Origin: Distichodus sexfasciatus | Taxonomy: Eukaryota > Chordata > Actinopteri > Characiformes > Distichodontidae | Length of the DNA: 64,000 bases | Assembly (NCBI GenBank): GCA_032718565.1 | Contig: JAVGVS010000304.1 | Coordinates: forward strand, 1 to 64,000 | Direction: 5' to 3' | In this document: in pieces, positions 43,801 through 58,800 of the stretch | How the letters are laid out: every line of letters starts with the position of its first letter | How positions within the stretch are numbered: position 1 is the stretch's first letter | Program-made: the position numbers and the translations under genes | Notes under the pieces: model-generated | What the model was told of the DNA's origin: nothing | The model's input: only the letters and a program-made list of their open reading frames with translations | Databases searched by the model: none

Positions 43801-46800
43801 GTTGAGAGGGTGTCCTGCTTCCATTTCTTAGTACCACCCTACAACAGACCCTATCATGGACCTGAATACCAGTCTCATTGCTAGCAAAGCCCATCAGAGA
43901 CTCTACTTTCTCCGTCAGCTGAGGGCATTTGGAGCCAGTCAGAAAGTTATGATTCATTTCTACTGAGCTGTCATAGAGAGCATGCTCACCTTGTCTATCC
44001 TGGTATGGTACGGTAACATGACTAGCCAGGACAAACATCAGCTTGAGAAAGTAGTGTGTAGAGCCTTCAGAATCATTGGCAGCAGTCTGCCTACCATAGC
44101 CTCACAGTATGACACCAGAATCACCAGGAAGACTAGAAACATCATTACTGACCCTTCCCACCCAGTAAATCACCTGTTCACTCCATTGCCATCAGGGAAA
44201 AGATACAAAAGCATCACATGCAGAACATCATGCTTCAGAGATATCACCTGCCTCCAAGCTATATGTTACCTAAACATGGTTTAATGCTTAATACACTGAA
44301 TGCGATCGTATGTGCAGCACTATTATGGACTGTCCGCCTCCCCCAGTATGGATTGTCATTGCACTATGGACTGTTATGGACTGTGCTCCATGCACCAAGC
44401 ACTTTAAGGACTACCTGACTTTGCACTACTCATAGAGATTTGTACCCTTGTGAATTGTGTATTAGGTATTGCTTATTGTTGTTGTATGGTACATGTGAGC
44501 ACACCAAGACAAATTCCTATCAACTGTATTGCTGAAATGACTTTAATAAGCTTGAACTTGAACTAGTAGTGCCCCTTCACTGGGACTTTGAGGAGACCAT
44601 CTTCCATGAGGTAATGGATAGTTTATGCCACCAGAATGTCATCCTGATATAAAATATATACTGCCTCAATTCTGCCAGCAATCTATTTGCTGGGCAGATG
44701 TAACTCTGGCTATGGCTCATTCTGGGCTAAACGGAACCATTTCCATGGTCCTTTACCAGTACTTGGGGCCCACATTAGCCTGAGACAATAGTTATGCAGT
44801 CAATTCCTGTTTGGTCTGTGCCACTACCAAAACGGCAAGCAATTTGCCTGTTGGAAAGTTCCTCCCAGTAGCAGAAGAGCTGTTGAACGTGGTCATTGTG
44901 AACATTGCTGGGAACGTGGTCACTAACCTACCCAGCTCCAAACCACAGTGATAGTCGTGGATCGGGTTTTGAAGGGTTGTACAGTAGGTTTCTGCTCTCT
45001 TCCCTCTGCTAAGCAGATTGCAAACGGTTTGTTCCAAAATGTGTTTAACTGATTTGGCATCAGAGGACATTCTCTCTGACTGTGGCCACCAATTTACTTC
45101 CAGGGTGTGGAAGGCATTCTTCCCAAGCCTTGGAACTGTGGTAAGCATCACTTCTGGGTATCACCCTCAGTCCATTGGTCAGGCAGAGCGGACAGTTATG
45201 GAATTTAGCTGATTCAAATAGGCATATTGTAATAGCAGGCAGCACGACTGGGCAGATGTTCTCTGCTGAGCATAGTATTCTCAGAATTCCTTGCACCACT
45301 CTTGCACAGACTCCATTCAAGTGTGTGCTCAGACATCACCCTCTGCTCTGTGCCTGGGACTCCATCATACCAATGTCATAGACATTGATGTGTGGTTTTG
45401 CAGGGCAGAGTAGATGTGGAATGGTGCACACACTCAGAAGACAGACTGTTGGTTCCAGTTCCAGTATTTTCTAAAGTTATGCTACTGCAAGGATTATGTT
45501 TTGTTCTTTTACTATATTCTGTGGAATAATGCATAAATACATAGTGTTAGTGTGTGTTAATGTCATAGATCCCATAATCATAGACACCATAAAAATGGAC
45601 AGAAGTCACATTAATGGGGATGAAATCCTCACCTTTTGGAGCAGTAGCTCTACTTAAAGTGAGATTACTTTCAGAGTGTTACTATCAGGAAGTCTGAGCC
45701 TGGAAATAGCTTTTTGTTATAACAAGAAAACATATTTTGATATGTTGAATAGTAAAATTAAACCACATTAAGAGAGCAGAGAGCAACATACTTGCAGAGC
45801 TTCCTAATCAGGTCCTCTGTGCGCTTGCTAATCCTTTTGGGAATGTCCACTTTCTCTATGCCATGCAGCACCATGGTGTAGATCTTTATGGGGTCAGACC
45901 CTGAGAAGGGAGGGCTAAATGGAAATGTGAAACAGTTTAATTAATTAATGCATATTTGAACATGACTTATCATGAGTTATTAACCTATTATATTTTGCTA
46001 TTAACTAATATGTTTCCCAATCTCCAATGCCTAGAACATTTAAATTAAAGTCTTTATTCTACAAATGCTTTGTCAAGTTAATGCCATACTTTACAGCCCT
46101 TCTTGTTTCAGTTTGTTTTCATGGTAATTTGTGGCAAAATGGGTGGTGAGTATAATAAGAAAGGCAGCCTAAGAGCTAATATGTGACCCTCCATGGCAAA
46201 ACCAGTCGCTTGTCGCAAATTTTCAAAATTGAGTTATGATGTTTTCATGAAAGGGCATAAATCAGCCTTCAAAACGATACCTATATCGAATGAATCGAAC
46301 GACATACAACATATGAGATATCAACATTCAAAGCAGTCGGGTTTCTCCTGTCACGCCAAGTGAGAAACGGAGAAATCTGCCTTTGAAGTTGACCATCGAC
46401 GTAGCACTCACAGAGCTTGGTGCGGTCGCAGCTACATTTGTATTTACGGTAGCCTACGCTGCATTCACAGCCACATGGATAGCCTACCTGCGTTAGGTTA
46501 AGTGAACTCGGGAGATGAAGATGGATTCCGGAGAAATATCTTCACACTAGTCAATGAGTGGATTTACCGTAAATATTGAAGTAGAGCGGTCAAAACAGAA
46601 TCTTTTAACATTCTGCTGGAATTGAATTCCTCACCTCAAGAAAGTCACGTTTTTAGGATGGAAAGGGTAAGTTTTTCAGTGAAATTTATTCGCAACAGTA
46701 CAGCATAGACCTTCCACTGTTTCAAAACACTAAAAACCAAAAATCCAAAATTTTACCCCACGCAATATAAACGTTTTTCTCGGAAACCTCCGTTGTGACA

Positions 46801-49800
46801 AGCGACTGGTCTTGCTGTGCAGAGTCACATATGTCACTCTAAGGCAGGGGTGTCAAACTCAAATACACAGTGGGCCAAAATTTAAAACTTGGGCAAAGTC
46901 AAGGGCCAGCTTTTTGATATGGCTTTCATAAACATAGTCTGTCATGAAACCAAACTTCTTTTCATCTCCTCTACTTTCTGGAGCTTCTGCGTTATGTCCA
47001 CATCCTTGTACTTGTCGTGGTGTTTCGTTTCATAGTGTCATAATGTTATATTCTTTGGTTACAGCTACATTGGCTCCACGCACAAGACAAACAGTTCTTT
47101 ACTTAACATTTATGAATAGATATCCTGCCTCCCACATGTCTTGAAATCTTCTGTTCCCTTTCGATATTTCACTCGTACTGCGTCGTAAGTCCTCTTCGAC
47201 TGAAGCCTTTTTTTCAATCACGCAGAGCAACTGCACGCTGATTTGTTTGTCAAAGTTAACTTGATCTAACCAATCAACTGACGGCGGTAATGAGTCGGCC
47301 AATGGCCGTGCCGCTTTACCGGGTGCCAACATTTGCATGGGGCGGCGCCAACTGGCTCTATAAATGCGGCCATTTCACCGTCAAGTTCACATTTTTCTTC
47401 CTTCAGCCTTGTTCCACACTGAACTCTGTGACTGAACACCTTCGCTGTTGATTGAGCATTGCAGCTGGAATTTGGCAACTTATTTGCCATTCCCCTGCCG
47501 CTTCCGGCATTCTAAAAAGCGTTTTTTCTCTTAAAAGAGCAAAAAGGCATTTTTTAATGCCACGCCGTCGTTGCACTTCATGCTCGGAGCCGCTGCGCTC
47601 TGACGACGGCCATCTCGAGTGTGTGCGCTGTCTGGGTGAGTCCCACGCAGACGCCGCTCTCTCCTCCGCTGATTGCCCGCACTGCAAGGCTCTCAGCATC
47701 TCAGTGCTGCGCTCGCTGCTAGCGCTCTTTTCAGAGCACGACCCCACCCCTCCCTCCCTCCCATCTACCTCCTCCCAGGGCCCTGTGAGGAAGAAATGGC
47801 GGGGTAGAGTGGCTGCACGTTTGGAAGCGGACGAGCTCTCGCTGGCTCCGTGCCCACAAGCCTCACCCTCTCCTCCTATGGATCCCGTTTTCTTCAGCCA
47901 AGCTGACCAGCGTCCCTCAGCGGCTGCGAGCGACCTGGTTGCGTTCAGCGGGGATGAGGAAGACGACGACGACAGTATCTCACTGGCTGCTTCTGACGCG
48001 GCGGAGTTCGCGGGCTTTGAGTCCGAACCCACCCCCCGGCTGCCGTCATCTTCCCATGGCGCCAGAAGCAGGACTGATGAGGAGCTCATCCGTGTCCTGA
48101 CGAAAGCTGTTGCCGAGCTCGGGCTCGAGTGGTCTCCCCCCGAGGAGCCCTCACGAAGCAGGCTGGATGAGTGGTTTATTCCGGGGCGCTAGCAGGCCCC
48201 CAACAATGCTCGGCCCCCTTCTTCCCCAAAGTCCACGACGAGCTCACCAAGGTGTGGCGTGCCCCTTACTCGTCAAGGGTCCGGTCTTCCTCCTCTACCG
48301 CGCTCTCCTCCGTGGACGGCGCCAAGGAGAAGGGCTACGTGCACCTGCCTCCGCTAGATGAGTCCGTGGCTGCGCATCTCTGCCCGCCCTCAGCCATTGG
48401 ATGGAAGGCCAAGGCGAACCACCCCTCCAAGCCCTGCAGAACCACATCGGTGCTCACTGGCCGCGCTTACGCCACCGCCAGCCAGGCCGCCTCAGCCCTG
48501 CATTCCATGGCTGTGCTGCAGGTGTTCCAGGCATAGATGCTCGCCTCAGAAGGAAATGGTCTCACCGACCTGCAAAGTGTGACGGACCCGGCTCTTCGTG
48601 CCACCAAGGCCACAGCCCAAGCCATCGGTCGCTCGATGTCGAGCTTGGTGGTTCTGGAGTGCCATCTTTGGCTGACGCTGATGGAAATGAAGGAGCCGGA
48701 TAAGGTCCCATTCCTCAATGCTCCCGTCTCTCCGGGTGGCCTCTTCGGACCGGCAGTTGAGGGCTTCGCCGAGTGCTTCACTGAGGCTCAGAAGTCGTCC
48801 CACGCTATGTGACACTTCCTCCCGAAGCGCTCCAGCACATTGTCTGCCACCAATCGCCCCAGGTCAGAGCCGACTCGGCAGCCCGCTGCTCCCGCCCCTC
48901 CTGCTCCGGATCCACGACATAAGGAGCGTCAGGAGAGAGCACGCTCGCATTCGGCGAGGCGCTTCCCTGTCCAGCGTGCAGGTCCCCGGCCCAAGATCGC
49001 CATGGATCCCACACGCAGGAAGTCCTCCTGAACGCCCAAGCAGGAAGAGGAAGGGGTTGAGTCCCGCCGCGGCCGGACCACCCCTCAAGTGGCTTCGCGC
49101 CAACCTCTCAGCACCCCGCTCGCCGCCGGGTGCAGAGGTGCGTGTGTCTTCAGCTCCTGCCCAGCCCTTACAAGTACCTGGCTGTCTGACCGCTGTGATA
49201 GCAGAAATAAAAACAAAAAACACACATCCTCACAAAAAGAGCAATTTACCTCTTCCTCACATGTCAGATTTGCTGCCCCTGGGCAACCAATCAATAAACC
49301 TCATTCATCCACTGTCCCAGCGGGCCGAGGCCTGGCAGGCCATCCCCGCGGTGTTAGACTGGGTGATAGGTACAATAAGACGAGGTTACACCTTACAGTT
49401 TGCTCGCAGACCCCCCTGCTTTCGCAGCGTGGTCCCCACTCGTGTGCGCGATGAGACCGCTCAAAACATTCTCCGCGCCGAGGTGGCCAACTTCCTGGGA
49501 AAAGGAGCCATAGAGATCATTCCTCCAGCTCAAAGCGAGTCAGGCTTTTACAGCCGGTATTTCCTCGTCCCCAAAAAAGACGGCGGTCTCCGATCCGATT
49601 TTGGACCTCAGTCTTCTGAACCGCGCCCTGGTCAAGCGGCCGTTCAGAATGGTGACCATAAAGCAGATCCTCGTGCAAATTCGCCCCCAGGACTGGTTTA
49701 TGTCCTTGGATTTGAAAGATGCGTACTTTCATATTCAAATTGCCCCCCATCACAGGCACTTTCTGAGATTCGCCTAGAGGGCGTGGTATATCAATACAAG

Positions 49801-52800
49801 GTTCTTCTGTTTGGTTTATCTCTGGCTCCCCGCACTTTTACGCGATGCATGGACGCGGCATTCTCCCCTCTGAGGCAGATGGGGGTCCGCGTCCTCAACT
49901 ACCTCGACGACTGGCTCATTCTGGCCCAGTCAGAGGCGGTTTTGATATCACATCACTTGGAGCATCTGGGGCTCAGGGTCAATTTTGCCAAGAGCATCCT
50001 ATTACCCAGCTAACATATCTCGTTCTTGGGGATAGTAATCGACTCTGTGCGAATGAACGCGAGTCTTTCAGCAGAGCAAGCCGAGTCAATTCAGAACCGC
50101 ACAGCCTCCTTCATGGAGGGCTCCTCGAGTGGGGTCCTTGAGTGGGCACTCAAGGCCTTCCAGAGGATTCTGGGCCTTATGGCAGCGGCTTCGCCGGTAC
50201 TTCGGCTGGGTCTGCTTTACATGTGTCCCATCCAGTTTTGGTTGAAGCAGAGGGTTCCATTCGCAGCATGGCACCACATAACGGTAACTTGGGCCTGTGT
50301 TGCAACCCTGACCGGTTGGAAGGACCCTCACTGGCTATCCCAAGGGGTGCTCCTGGATGCGGCACACAGGAGGAAGGTGGTCTCGACGGACGCTTCCAAC
50401 ACGGGTTGGGGAGCATTGTGCGAAGCCAAACCGGCCTCCGGCCTTTTGTCCAGGGAGGAGGCGGGGCTGCACATCAACTGCCTCGAGATGCTCGCAGTGT
50501 GCCGTGCCTGCCAAGCCTTCCTGCCAGAACTGAAGGGGCACCATGTGCTGGTGCACTCAGACAGCCGCTCAGTGGTGTCCTACGTGAATCACCAAGGCAG
50601 GATTGTCTCGAGGTGCCTCTTTGCACTTGCAAAATGCCTTTTGATATGGGCCCAGGTCAACCTGCGCTCGTCCAGGGCATCGCATGTGCCGGGCAAATTG
50701 AACCAAGGTGCAGACTTGCTGTCAAGAAGCAATGTCTCATCAGAAAACTGGACGCTCCACCCCCTCGCGGTTCAGAGGATTTGGGACACCTTCAGCAGGG
50801 CGCAAGTTGACCTCCAAAGACAACTCTCACTGCCCACTTTACTTTACGAGAAGCATGGATGCTCTGGCCCACGAGTGGCCAGACCTTCCACTTCACGCAT
50901 TCCCTCCAGTCGCTCTGCTACCACAGGTACTTACACGAGTCAGGGAGCTTAAACTCAGGCTTCTCCTGGTAGCCCCCTTCTGGAGGAACCAGCCGTGGGT
51001 GTCGGAGCTGTTCCAGTTGTTGGAGACAGCCCCGTGGCCGATTCCCTTGAGGCAGGACCTCCTCTCTCAAGCGAAAGGCTCGCTGTGGCATCTGCGGCCC
51101 AAGCTGTGGACCCTTCATTTCTGGCCACTCAATGGGCACCTTTGGGCCTCCCAGAGCATGTCCTGAACACCATGACTGAGGCTAGAGCCCCGTCTACACG
51201 GCGGCTCTACGCTTTGAAATGGCCTCTCTTTGAGGCGTGATGCCGGGACCAGAACTTCGATCCGGTCTCCTCAGAGGTCTCGGTGGTCTTATCATTCCTG
51301 CAGGAGTTGCTGGACAAGCAGCGTTCTCCCTTGACCGTCAAGGTTTACACTTCGGCAATAGCGGCCTTTCATGCTCCTATTGCGGGGCGCTCGGTCGGCA
51401 GGCACAGCGTGGTGATCCAATTTTTGAGAGGCGCCAGGTGGTTGCACCCTCCGCGCCCTCATACGGTCCCCTCATGGGACTTATCCACCGTGCTAAGGGC
51501 CCTGAAAGGGGCCCCATTCGAGCCTCTGCACTCCTCAAGCTTGAAAGCGCTCTCGCTTAAGACTGCCCTGCTCCTGGCACTGGCATCTGTCAAGCGGGTG
51601 GGTGACTTGCAAGCATTGTCTGTCAACCCGTCTTGCCTGGAATTCGGGCCGAACGACTCCAGAGTCGTCCTGAAACCAAGACTGGGTTATGTGCCTAAGG
51701 TGCTCTCAACTCTGTTCAGAGCCCAGGTCATAAGTCTCTCTGCCCTGCCTGCCTCAGTGGACAACCAGGACTTGCACCTGCTCTGCCTTGTTAGGGCCCT
51801 GAGGGCTTATGTAGAGCGTTCTGCCTCGCTCAGGAGCTCAGAACAGCTTTTTGTCGGCTTCGGTAACCGGGCCAAGGTTCCGGTTATGAAGCAGAGGTTT
51901 TCCAAGTGGATAGTGGAGGCCATTACATTGGCTTATTCCTCCTTGGGGATGCAGTGCCCCTTCGGAGTCAGAGCCCACTCCACCAGGGGCATGGCCTCTT
52001 CCTGGGCGTGGTCGAGCGGGGTCTCCATTTCAGAGATTTGTGAGGCGGCGGGCTGGTCCTCGCCGTCCACATTTGTCAGGTTTTATAACCTGGACGTCCC
52101 TGCTCTGCAGTCCAGAGTTTTGTCAATTTAAGTCCGTCCAATGGGACTGACTGAATGGTTTTATGGGCTACTTGACCTGATTGGTGCGAGTCCCTAGTTC
52201 TCGGGCCCATTTGGGCACCTGCGGGGCGATACCTGAGCCACAGCGGCCCCCCTTCATGGCTTGCCCTATGCTTGGTGTAATTTTTGACGTTCCCCTGGGT
52301 TTTTCCCCTAGGGCATCATATTGAGTCGCACCCCACCATGGCACGGCGGGATTGTACTTGTTCCCCATAGCGTCTTATGATGCAGTACGAGTGAAATATT
52401 GAAAGGGAACGTACTTGGTTACTTACGTAACCTCGGTTCCCTGAGATATGGGAACGAGTACTGCGTTCCTTGCCGTGCCATGTGCTGCACGCCTCAGATG
52501 CTTCGCAAGAAAAATCTGAACTTGACAGCGAAATGGCCACATTTATAGAGCCGGTTGGCGCCGCCCCATGCAAATATCGGCACCCAGTAAAGGGGCACGG
52601 CCATTAGCTGACTCATTACCGCCGTCAGTTGATTGGTTAGATCAAGTTAACTTTGACAAACCAATCAGCATGCAGTTGCACTGCGTGATTGAAAAAAAGG
52701 CTTCAGTCGAAGAGGAAAAAGGAGTTTTCCCCATAGCATCTTACAACACAGTACTCATTCCCATATCTCAGGGAACCGAGGTTATGTAAGTAACCGAGTA

Positions 52801-55800
52801 CGTTTTCCACCTTTCGCTTGGCCGTTTTTGGGAGGGGTAGCTTGATGCAACTGGTAGCATGCGGTTGCTTGAACGTCAACAGAGAAGGGGGCACTTGTGG
52901 GTCGTGATTGACACGCCAACACACTAGCAGAGCATTCTGGGATTTGTATTAATAGCGGTGTATGCACTGTCTAGTAGATATTTGGGCCAAATAGTTTTAT
53001 ATCTCGCAGGCCAAATATAATTACACCGTGGGCCAGATTTGGCCTGTGGGCCTGAGTTTGACATCTATGCTCTAAGGCCATACAGCTTCAACCATCATAG
53101 TCCTCCAGGCAGATTAGAAAGTGTGTGAAGCATAGAACAAATGTATTTAATGCAGTGTTACACTCAGCTGCAACCAGTTCAGTGTCTTGATGGAAGTTGG
53201 CTGGAATAGAGTAGACAGGGACATGGGATTTTATCAAATTAAAAACATCGCTTACCTGCCAGTTAGGAGCTCAAAAATGAGGATCCCCAGTGACCAACAA
53301 TCTGCTCCAAAGTCATGTCCTATATTCATGATGACCTCAGGGGCTACATACTCTGGAGTACCGCAGAAGGTCCAGGTTTTTTTTCCCAAACCAATTTTCT
53401 TAGCAAAACCAAAGTCCGTCTTGATACCAAAAGAGAAAGAGAAAGTTATTACTCTCTGGAAATTATTTCTAACTATACTCTCACTGACTATATACTCTCA
53501 TTGCAGACAGTTTGGGGAGAAACCATTTGATGTCATGCACAGAAGATACTTTGTTTGTTGCCATTCACATCTAGCCATTTTCAGTCATCAGTTTCCTGCT
53601 TTTTGTTTATTATAAACAAAACATACAGCTGCAGACAAATTTTTCATATCATATATCTACAATTAATAATTTGGGGTGGTAATGACACAGTGGTGTAGGT
53701 GTCTGAAACCCTGCGTTTGTGATCATAAGATTGGCTGCTTGAATCTCCATTGGACATTGGACACACCATCGGACAACTAAGCCCTTAAGGCTCTTGTTCA
53801 ACTACAATTAAAGCTTACACATGAAAACAAAAAGTTGTCAGTAATCACTTTAAAAGTAAATTTACCTTATTTTAGAAAATGAGACACCTGAAGACACTCT
53901 GAATAGCATAGGTAAGAATGATTTGTAACTGACCATTTTTATATAGCCCTCTGCATCCAGAAGTAGATTCTCTGGTTTCAGATCTCGGTAAACGATACCT
54001 ATTCCGTGTAGGTAATCAAAGGCCTCCAGTACACAACCAATACAGAATCGGGCTGTGGCCTCCTCAAAGAAACTCCTAAATCATATTGAATGTGTCAAAT
54101 TGTTAAAATTATTATTAAATATATAGAAAACAATTTTAAAAAATTGTAATAAAAGCAATATTTCCTTATAAGAAGGTATTAAAGAACAAACAATTATTGT
54201 AACTAATCATTATCTTAATTAAGTTAATATAAAATGAAATATAAATGATCAATAGAAGCAGTAATTTGCTGTAATGATTTTATTGGGTTGTAAAAAAGAA
54301 TAACCTACACTCACATGTCCCTTAATATGCTCCATAACTCTCCACCTAGACAGACCTCAAGTAGCATGTACACATATTTAGCATCCCGAAATGTCCGGAA
54401 CAGTCTGAAACACAAAAATAGTTAAATATTATGCACAAAAAATATTTCATGACATAAACACAAAGACACATCTGCCGTACTATATTTACACACAGTGAAG
54501 TAAACCCCATCAGTGTATTTTCTTTTAAAATGCAGGCTCATAGCTAGAATGAATACACTACTGTTGAAGAGTAAATAAAGCCTGACATTCTACAGGTTGT
54601 ATCTTAGCAACATTGCAAAGGCCTCGATATCCTTAACACTGCCACCTTGTCTGTGACGGTATCTAGTGTCTTATGAGGTCATGAGTTGCATAAGCTTTGC
54701 ATGTGAATCAAGCTCATCAAAAGGGAAATGTTAGAATGTCAGTGTGGTGATAGCACCGTATTGACGTAATCAGTCAAGTTTAGACAGTAATTTAAAAAGT
54801 ACTAATAATAAACCAATTTGATTAGAAACTGATACCTAACAGTAAAACTATTCATGATTCACTTCACATTCACTTTGCACTTCTATATTACACTACATTC
54901 AAATATTAAATAAATAATATTTAATATGAAAGTTACAAGCTGAAATGCAATAAAATAATATAAAGCTAACCTCACAATAAAACTGCAGTTGGTTTGTTGC
55001 AAGATGTTCTTCTCTGAGTAGATATGCTCTTGCTGTCTTGTGTCAACAATGTGCTTTTTCTTAATGCACTTCAAAGCAAAGGTGGTGTCTTCATTTTTAA
55101 GCTTTACCTGAGACACAAAAACTATTTCAAAAAGACACCCAACTGCAAGGCATTCTAGAAGTCGCCACACTACATGTAGCTGCTGTGTATTAGAGTATCT
55201 GAAGGCTCACCAGCTCTACTCGGCCAAAACCTCCCATTCCTAGCGTGGTCACAACCTGCAGCTCCTGCAGAAAGGAGCATCTGTGCAGGCAAGCAGCTTT
55301 CTCCTGAAGAGACTGGAGCTCAGCCTCCTCAGGGCCCCGCTCACAGAGAGAAGACTGACTTCTGTAAGGGCCCAAAACACACAGGAGTCTCAAACATCAC
55401 TAACTGTGAATTACAAAAGCACACTAAATTGTTTTACTGTTGATACCATACAAGCTCATTAGCTACAGAAGTTTAATCATTTTAAGGTTCATAATTGAAA
55501 TTTATGTATTTAATTGTGCATTAACTTACACTAGCCGTTTGAAGCATATTTTAAGTCACTAATCAAAACCTGACTGGATGGTTGTCCACTCAAGTGGATG
55601 CTCCACATGAAAAGGCTAGTGCAAAGTCAAAGTTATGTTGTGATTTGGACTCCTTCAAGCTGGTTTTGGTGCATGTTGCTTAAACTGCACGTAGCCAGTA
55701 AACAATCGTCAAGAAACATATTATCTATGATGTTTTATGATGTTTTGTCCAGCTTTGTGTACAATGAGAACAGCAGTGGCAACATTGCTTTTGAAAATCC

Positions 55801-58800
55801 CTAGAGGATTGCACTTGTTCCTCCATTTTGTGGCATTTTAATTGCTGAATTGTGAAGAAGATATGAACAATTTTAATGTATTTACTGCACTGAAAATTTA
55901 GTAGTAAGTATAAATGTCCTGCTTACACTGCGTTTCTCCTCTCATCACTTATTGAGAGTTGTTCCACATACTCCCACAGATACGCCTGTAGCTCCTCATA
56001 TGTTCCCACTATCTGATTAAAGTTGCTGAGGGAAGCCAGATCACGGGGTTAGGTGATTGTGCAGACGTGTACATAGATATTGTGTGTTTGAATGGTCTAG
56101 TCACTTACTCTCTGTCCAGTACCAAACACTGTGTGTCTTTCTCCTTTGCAATGATGTTAGCTGAGCGAACGTCCTCACTAGAAGGCTCAAAAATAAACAT
56201 GAAAATGAAACAAGATTCTGTGGTACATATTACAGTTCTGAAACTGTTCTGAAAACTAGCCCATATTAGCTCTGGTGTGAACTGATAATTCTTGCAAACA
56301 ATGGGGGAACTGTGAAAACTCAAATGTCTAGCATTCCACCACCCACATCCTCATGAGCAGCACTCATAAAAACCTTTACAACAAACATTCAACAAACAAA
56401 ATGAATAGAAAGATTCTCAGAGCACAGATGAAGAGGTAGGATTGAAATGTGAACTGCAGGTTGAAACTGTGCTTATACAGAAGGAATCAGGGACAATCCA
56501 AACCTGATGAGAGCCTTTTCTCCAAAGTAATCTCCTACTCCCAAAGTCTTAATCTCCTGAGGCTCCAAACAGCCCTCGGTGCTCTGGGTTACTGAAACCT
56601 GCAACACCATTAAAAAAATAGCTATCTCTGCTATGGGCTAAATCTATGTTGTATATACAAGTTTGTCCTCTACATGTGACACTGTACATCATTTAATACA
56701 GAAATTATTTTAATGTAATACTGAAATTACTGCAGTTAAACAGACAATGGCAGTTAGAGTCATGGTACATTTGACAATATTGTAATAGAAGTTATCTTAC
56801 CTCTCCTTTAGATATAATGAAAAAGGTATTTCCTTCCTCACCCTCACGAATGATATACTCCCCTTTATCAAAATAATCCTACAATTAAGACAAGATTTCC
56901 TGAACATTTCAACCGTAACACCACATACCAGAAAATGTCAGCATCATAAACAGCTTCTGAACACTTACAATTTCTAGACAGTCAACAATTTTGGCAAGCT
57001 TTTCCTCTGGTAGGTCCTTTAGTAAAGAAACACTAAGGAAAACCAATATGTTAGGAGAAAATCTCAATACTACAGCATACTAAAGGGTAACAGTGAATGG
57101 AAGCTAATGAACATTCAGTATTTAGGAGAAAAGGCCCTCTAAAATTGTATTAGAGACTCTGCTTTGTAGTGTGTTTGTGTCATGTAATTGTACCTGCGCA
57201 GAAAACTGAAGTGCTCTTCATGTTTGGCCTGAGTGAACCTCATCATGATGCTCTGAAATGTCTGGCGATCCAGAGCCCAGATGTAGGACTGAGTCACAGC
57301 TAGAAATGATCCAAAGGAGGTTGTCACTTTTAATTTGTGATAGCACAAAATACTGTTAAAATTTTCCACTCTGAATTTAATCTCCACTATTTACTCATAA
57401 GAATATGGTTCCTTGACACTGTTAGCCCAAATACCTGGCATAATGTCATATAAATGCACAATAAAGACATAATATACATGGCAGGTATGTCCAATATATG
57501 GAACTTAAAGTCATGTAGTTTATATTTTCTGTCAGCTTTACTTTTGATAAAAAAATATGTTGAAAATTAGTGATTCAACTAGTAATTCTAGCTTGTGCAT
57601 TGGAATACTAAAGAAAAACAGATTAATAGATGTCATTATAGGTCTCCAGTCTCCCTAAATTACATTTACCTTTAACAGTGGCGGTCCTTTTGCAGTTGTA
57701 GAGTATGGCCAACTCTCCAAATGCTGTTCCAGGTTGCATCTGACCCAAGAGCTTCCCATTCTGCATGACTTCCAATAAACCATCTGCACAAGCACCAACC
57801 AAAGGATCCTAAGTACTTGTTAATGTAAAATGCAATAAAGAAAAGGCTGCTAGGTGAAAAAAAAACATAGACAGACCTGCAAGCACATATAGGTAGTTTC
57901 CAGGCTCTCCCTCCTGGATGACGATCTGACTGGCATTGTAAACCTTTTCATACATGCAGTCTATCATCTCTTGTGTGTGCTGAGGCTCCAACTTCTTTAG
58001 AAAGTCATTGTTCATTATGGCCTCATTGATCAGTTTCTTTTTGCTAAACACAGACAAATGAGTTATACTTTACTTACTTATGAACAACAGTGTAGATACA
58101 AGTCTACCTGTGATTATGCCATTCATCAACACACTAGCTCAATTCTAAACAGCCAGTTCAACCAAAATATAGGTGATAATGTTCTGTGTGTCACGGCCAT
58201 GCCCCCTTCGGCAGTCGGGCCACATTCACGGTCCCCACAGTATTGAGTTGGGGAAGTGAGTCTGTCTTTTAGGATCACATTCCTCCCTTCATGTTTCTTA
58301 ACTCACGTCAGGTTTTTGTGTAGTTGTGCACTTCCTCGTTAGCTCACACCCTACTTCTGGGTCTAGTGTCTGCACTTTGTGTCCACTACCTAGTAGTTTA
58401 CTTCCTGATTAAATTGCTTCCAGGTTTTTGTGTACACTTTGTGTTCCCCCTTCCTAGTAGTTCACCAGTGAATTAGATCGTGTGTTTGCACCTGGTTTTG
58501 ATTCAGTTCAGCGTTCTTATTGGTTTATTAGTTTATTAGCTTGTTTTGTTTGGTTATTTTTACCTAGTCCAATCCGGCAGTACTTTGAGTTTGGTAGTAC
58601 TCCCTCATACCTGTGTCATGTGGTTATGTTCCAGTGTGTTTGTTTTTTTCGTTTTCACGGATCTGGCAGCTTCATGTTTTTTCCGGCTTCACGTATGTGT
58701 GTTTCTCTTTCGGTTCAGGCTCGTGATACCCGCTAACTGGCTAATTTGGGGCGACTTGCTCAAGAGTGGAACTTTTGGATCCTTTGGTTTTCCCAGTAGC

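Larger units (their letters stand above)
47152..52807 (+). mobile_element. DIRS-type tyrosine-recombinase retrotransposon
   Basis: Gag-like ORF1, RT-RNase H and tyrosine recombinase on the plus strand, flanked by inverted repeats. The left end GTTCCCTTTCGATATTTCAC is mirrored at 52383-52407, and 47180-47400 is mirrored at about 52475-52720. A 60-bp unit (GTAACCTCGGTTCCCTGAG) is inverted between 52405-52465 and 52740-52806. There is no target duplication, as expected. ORFs have about six breaks. Confidence 0.92.
46837..53077. mobile_element. hAT transposon with 8-bp target duplication, hosting a DIRS element
   Basis: CTCTAAGG at 46837-46844 and 53070-53077 flanks 46845-53069. The ends are CAGGGGTGTCAAACTC and the complement of GAGTTTGACATCTATG. 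Eight-bp duplications and short inverted repeats of this form are hAT hallmarks. Only about 570 bp are hAT sequence; the rest is the DIRS element at 47152-52807. No complete hAT transposase, so it is non-autonomous or decayed. Confidence 0.9.

Noticed and set aside
46944..47144. ORF ending LTFMNRYPASHMS as a gene
   Set aside because: It is residual hAT-internal sequence interrupted by the DIRS left end; no DDE or BED domain.
48718..50013. 431-codon ORF in the DIRS element taken as one protein
   Set aside because: Part of it is out of frame: the LDLKDAYFHI motif lies in another frame at 49600-49745, so the open frame is a mosaic of real and shadow sequence.
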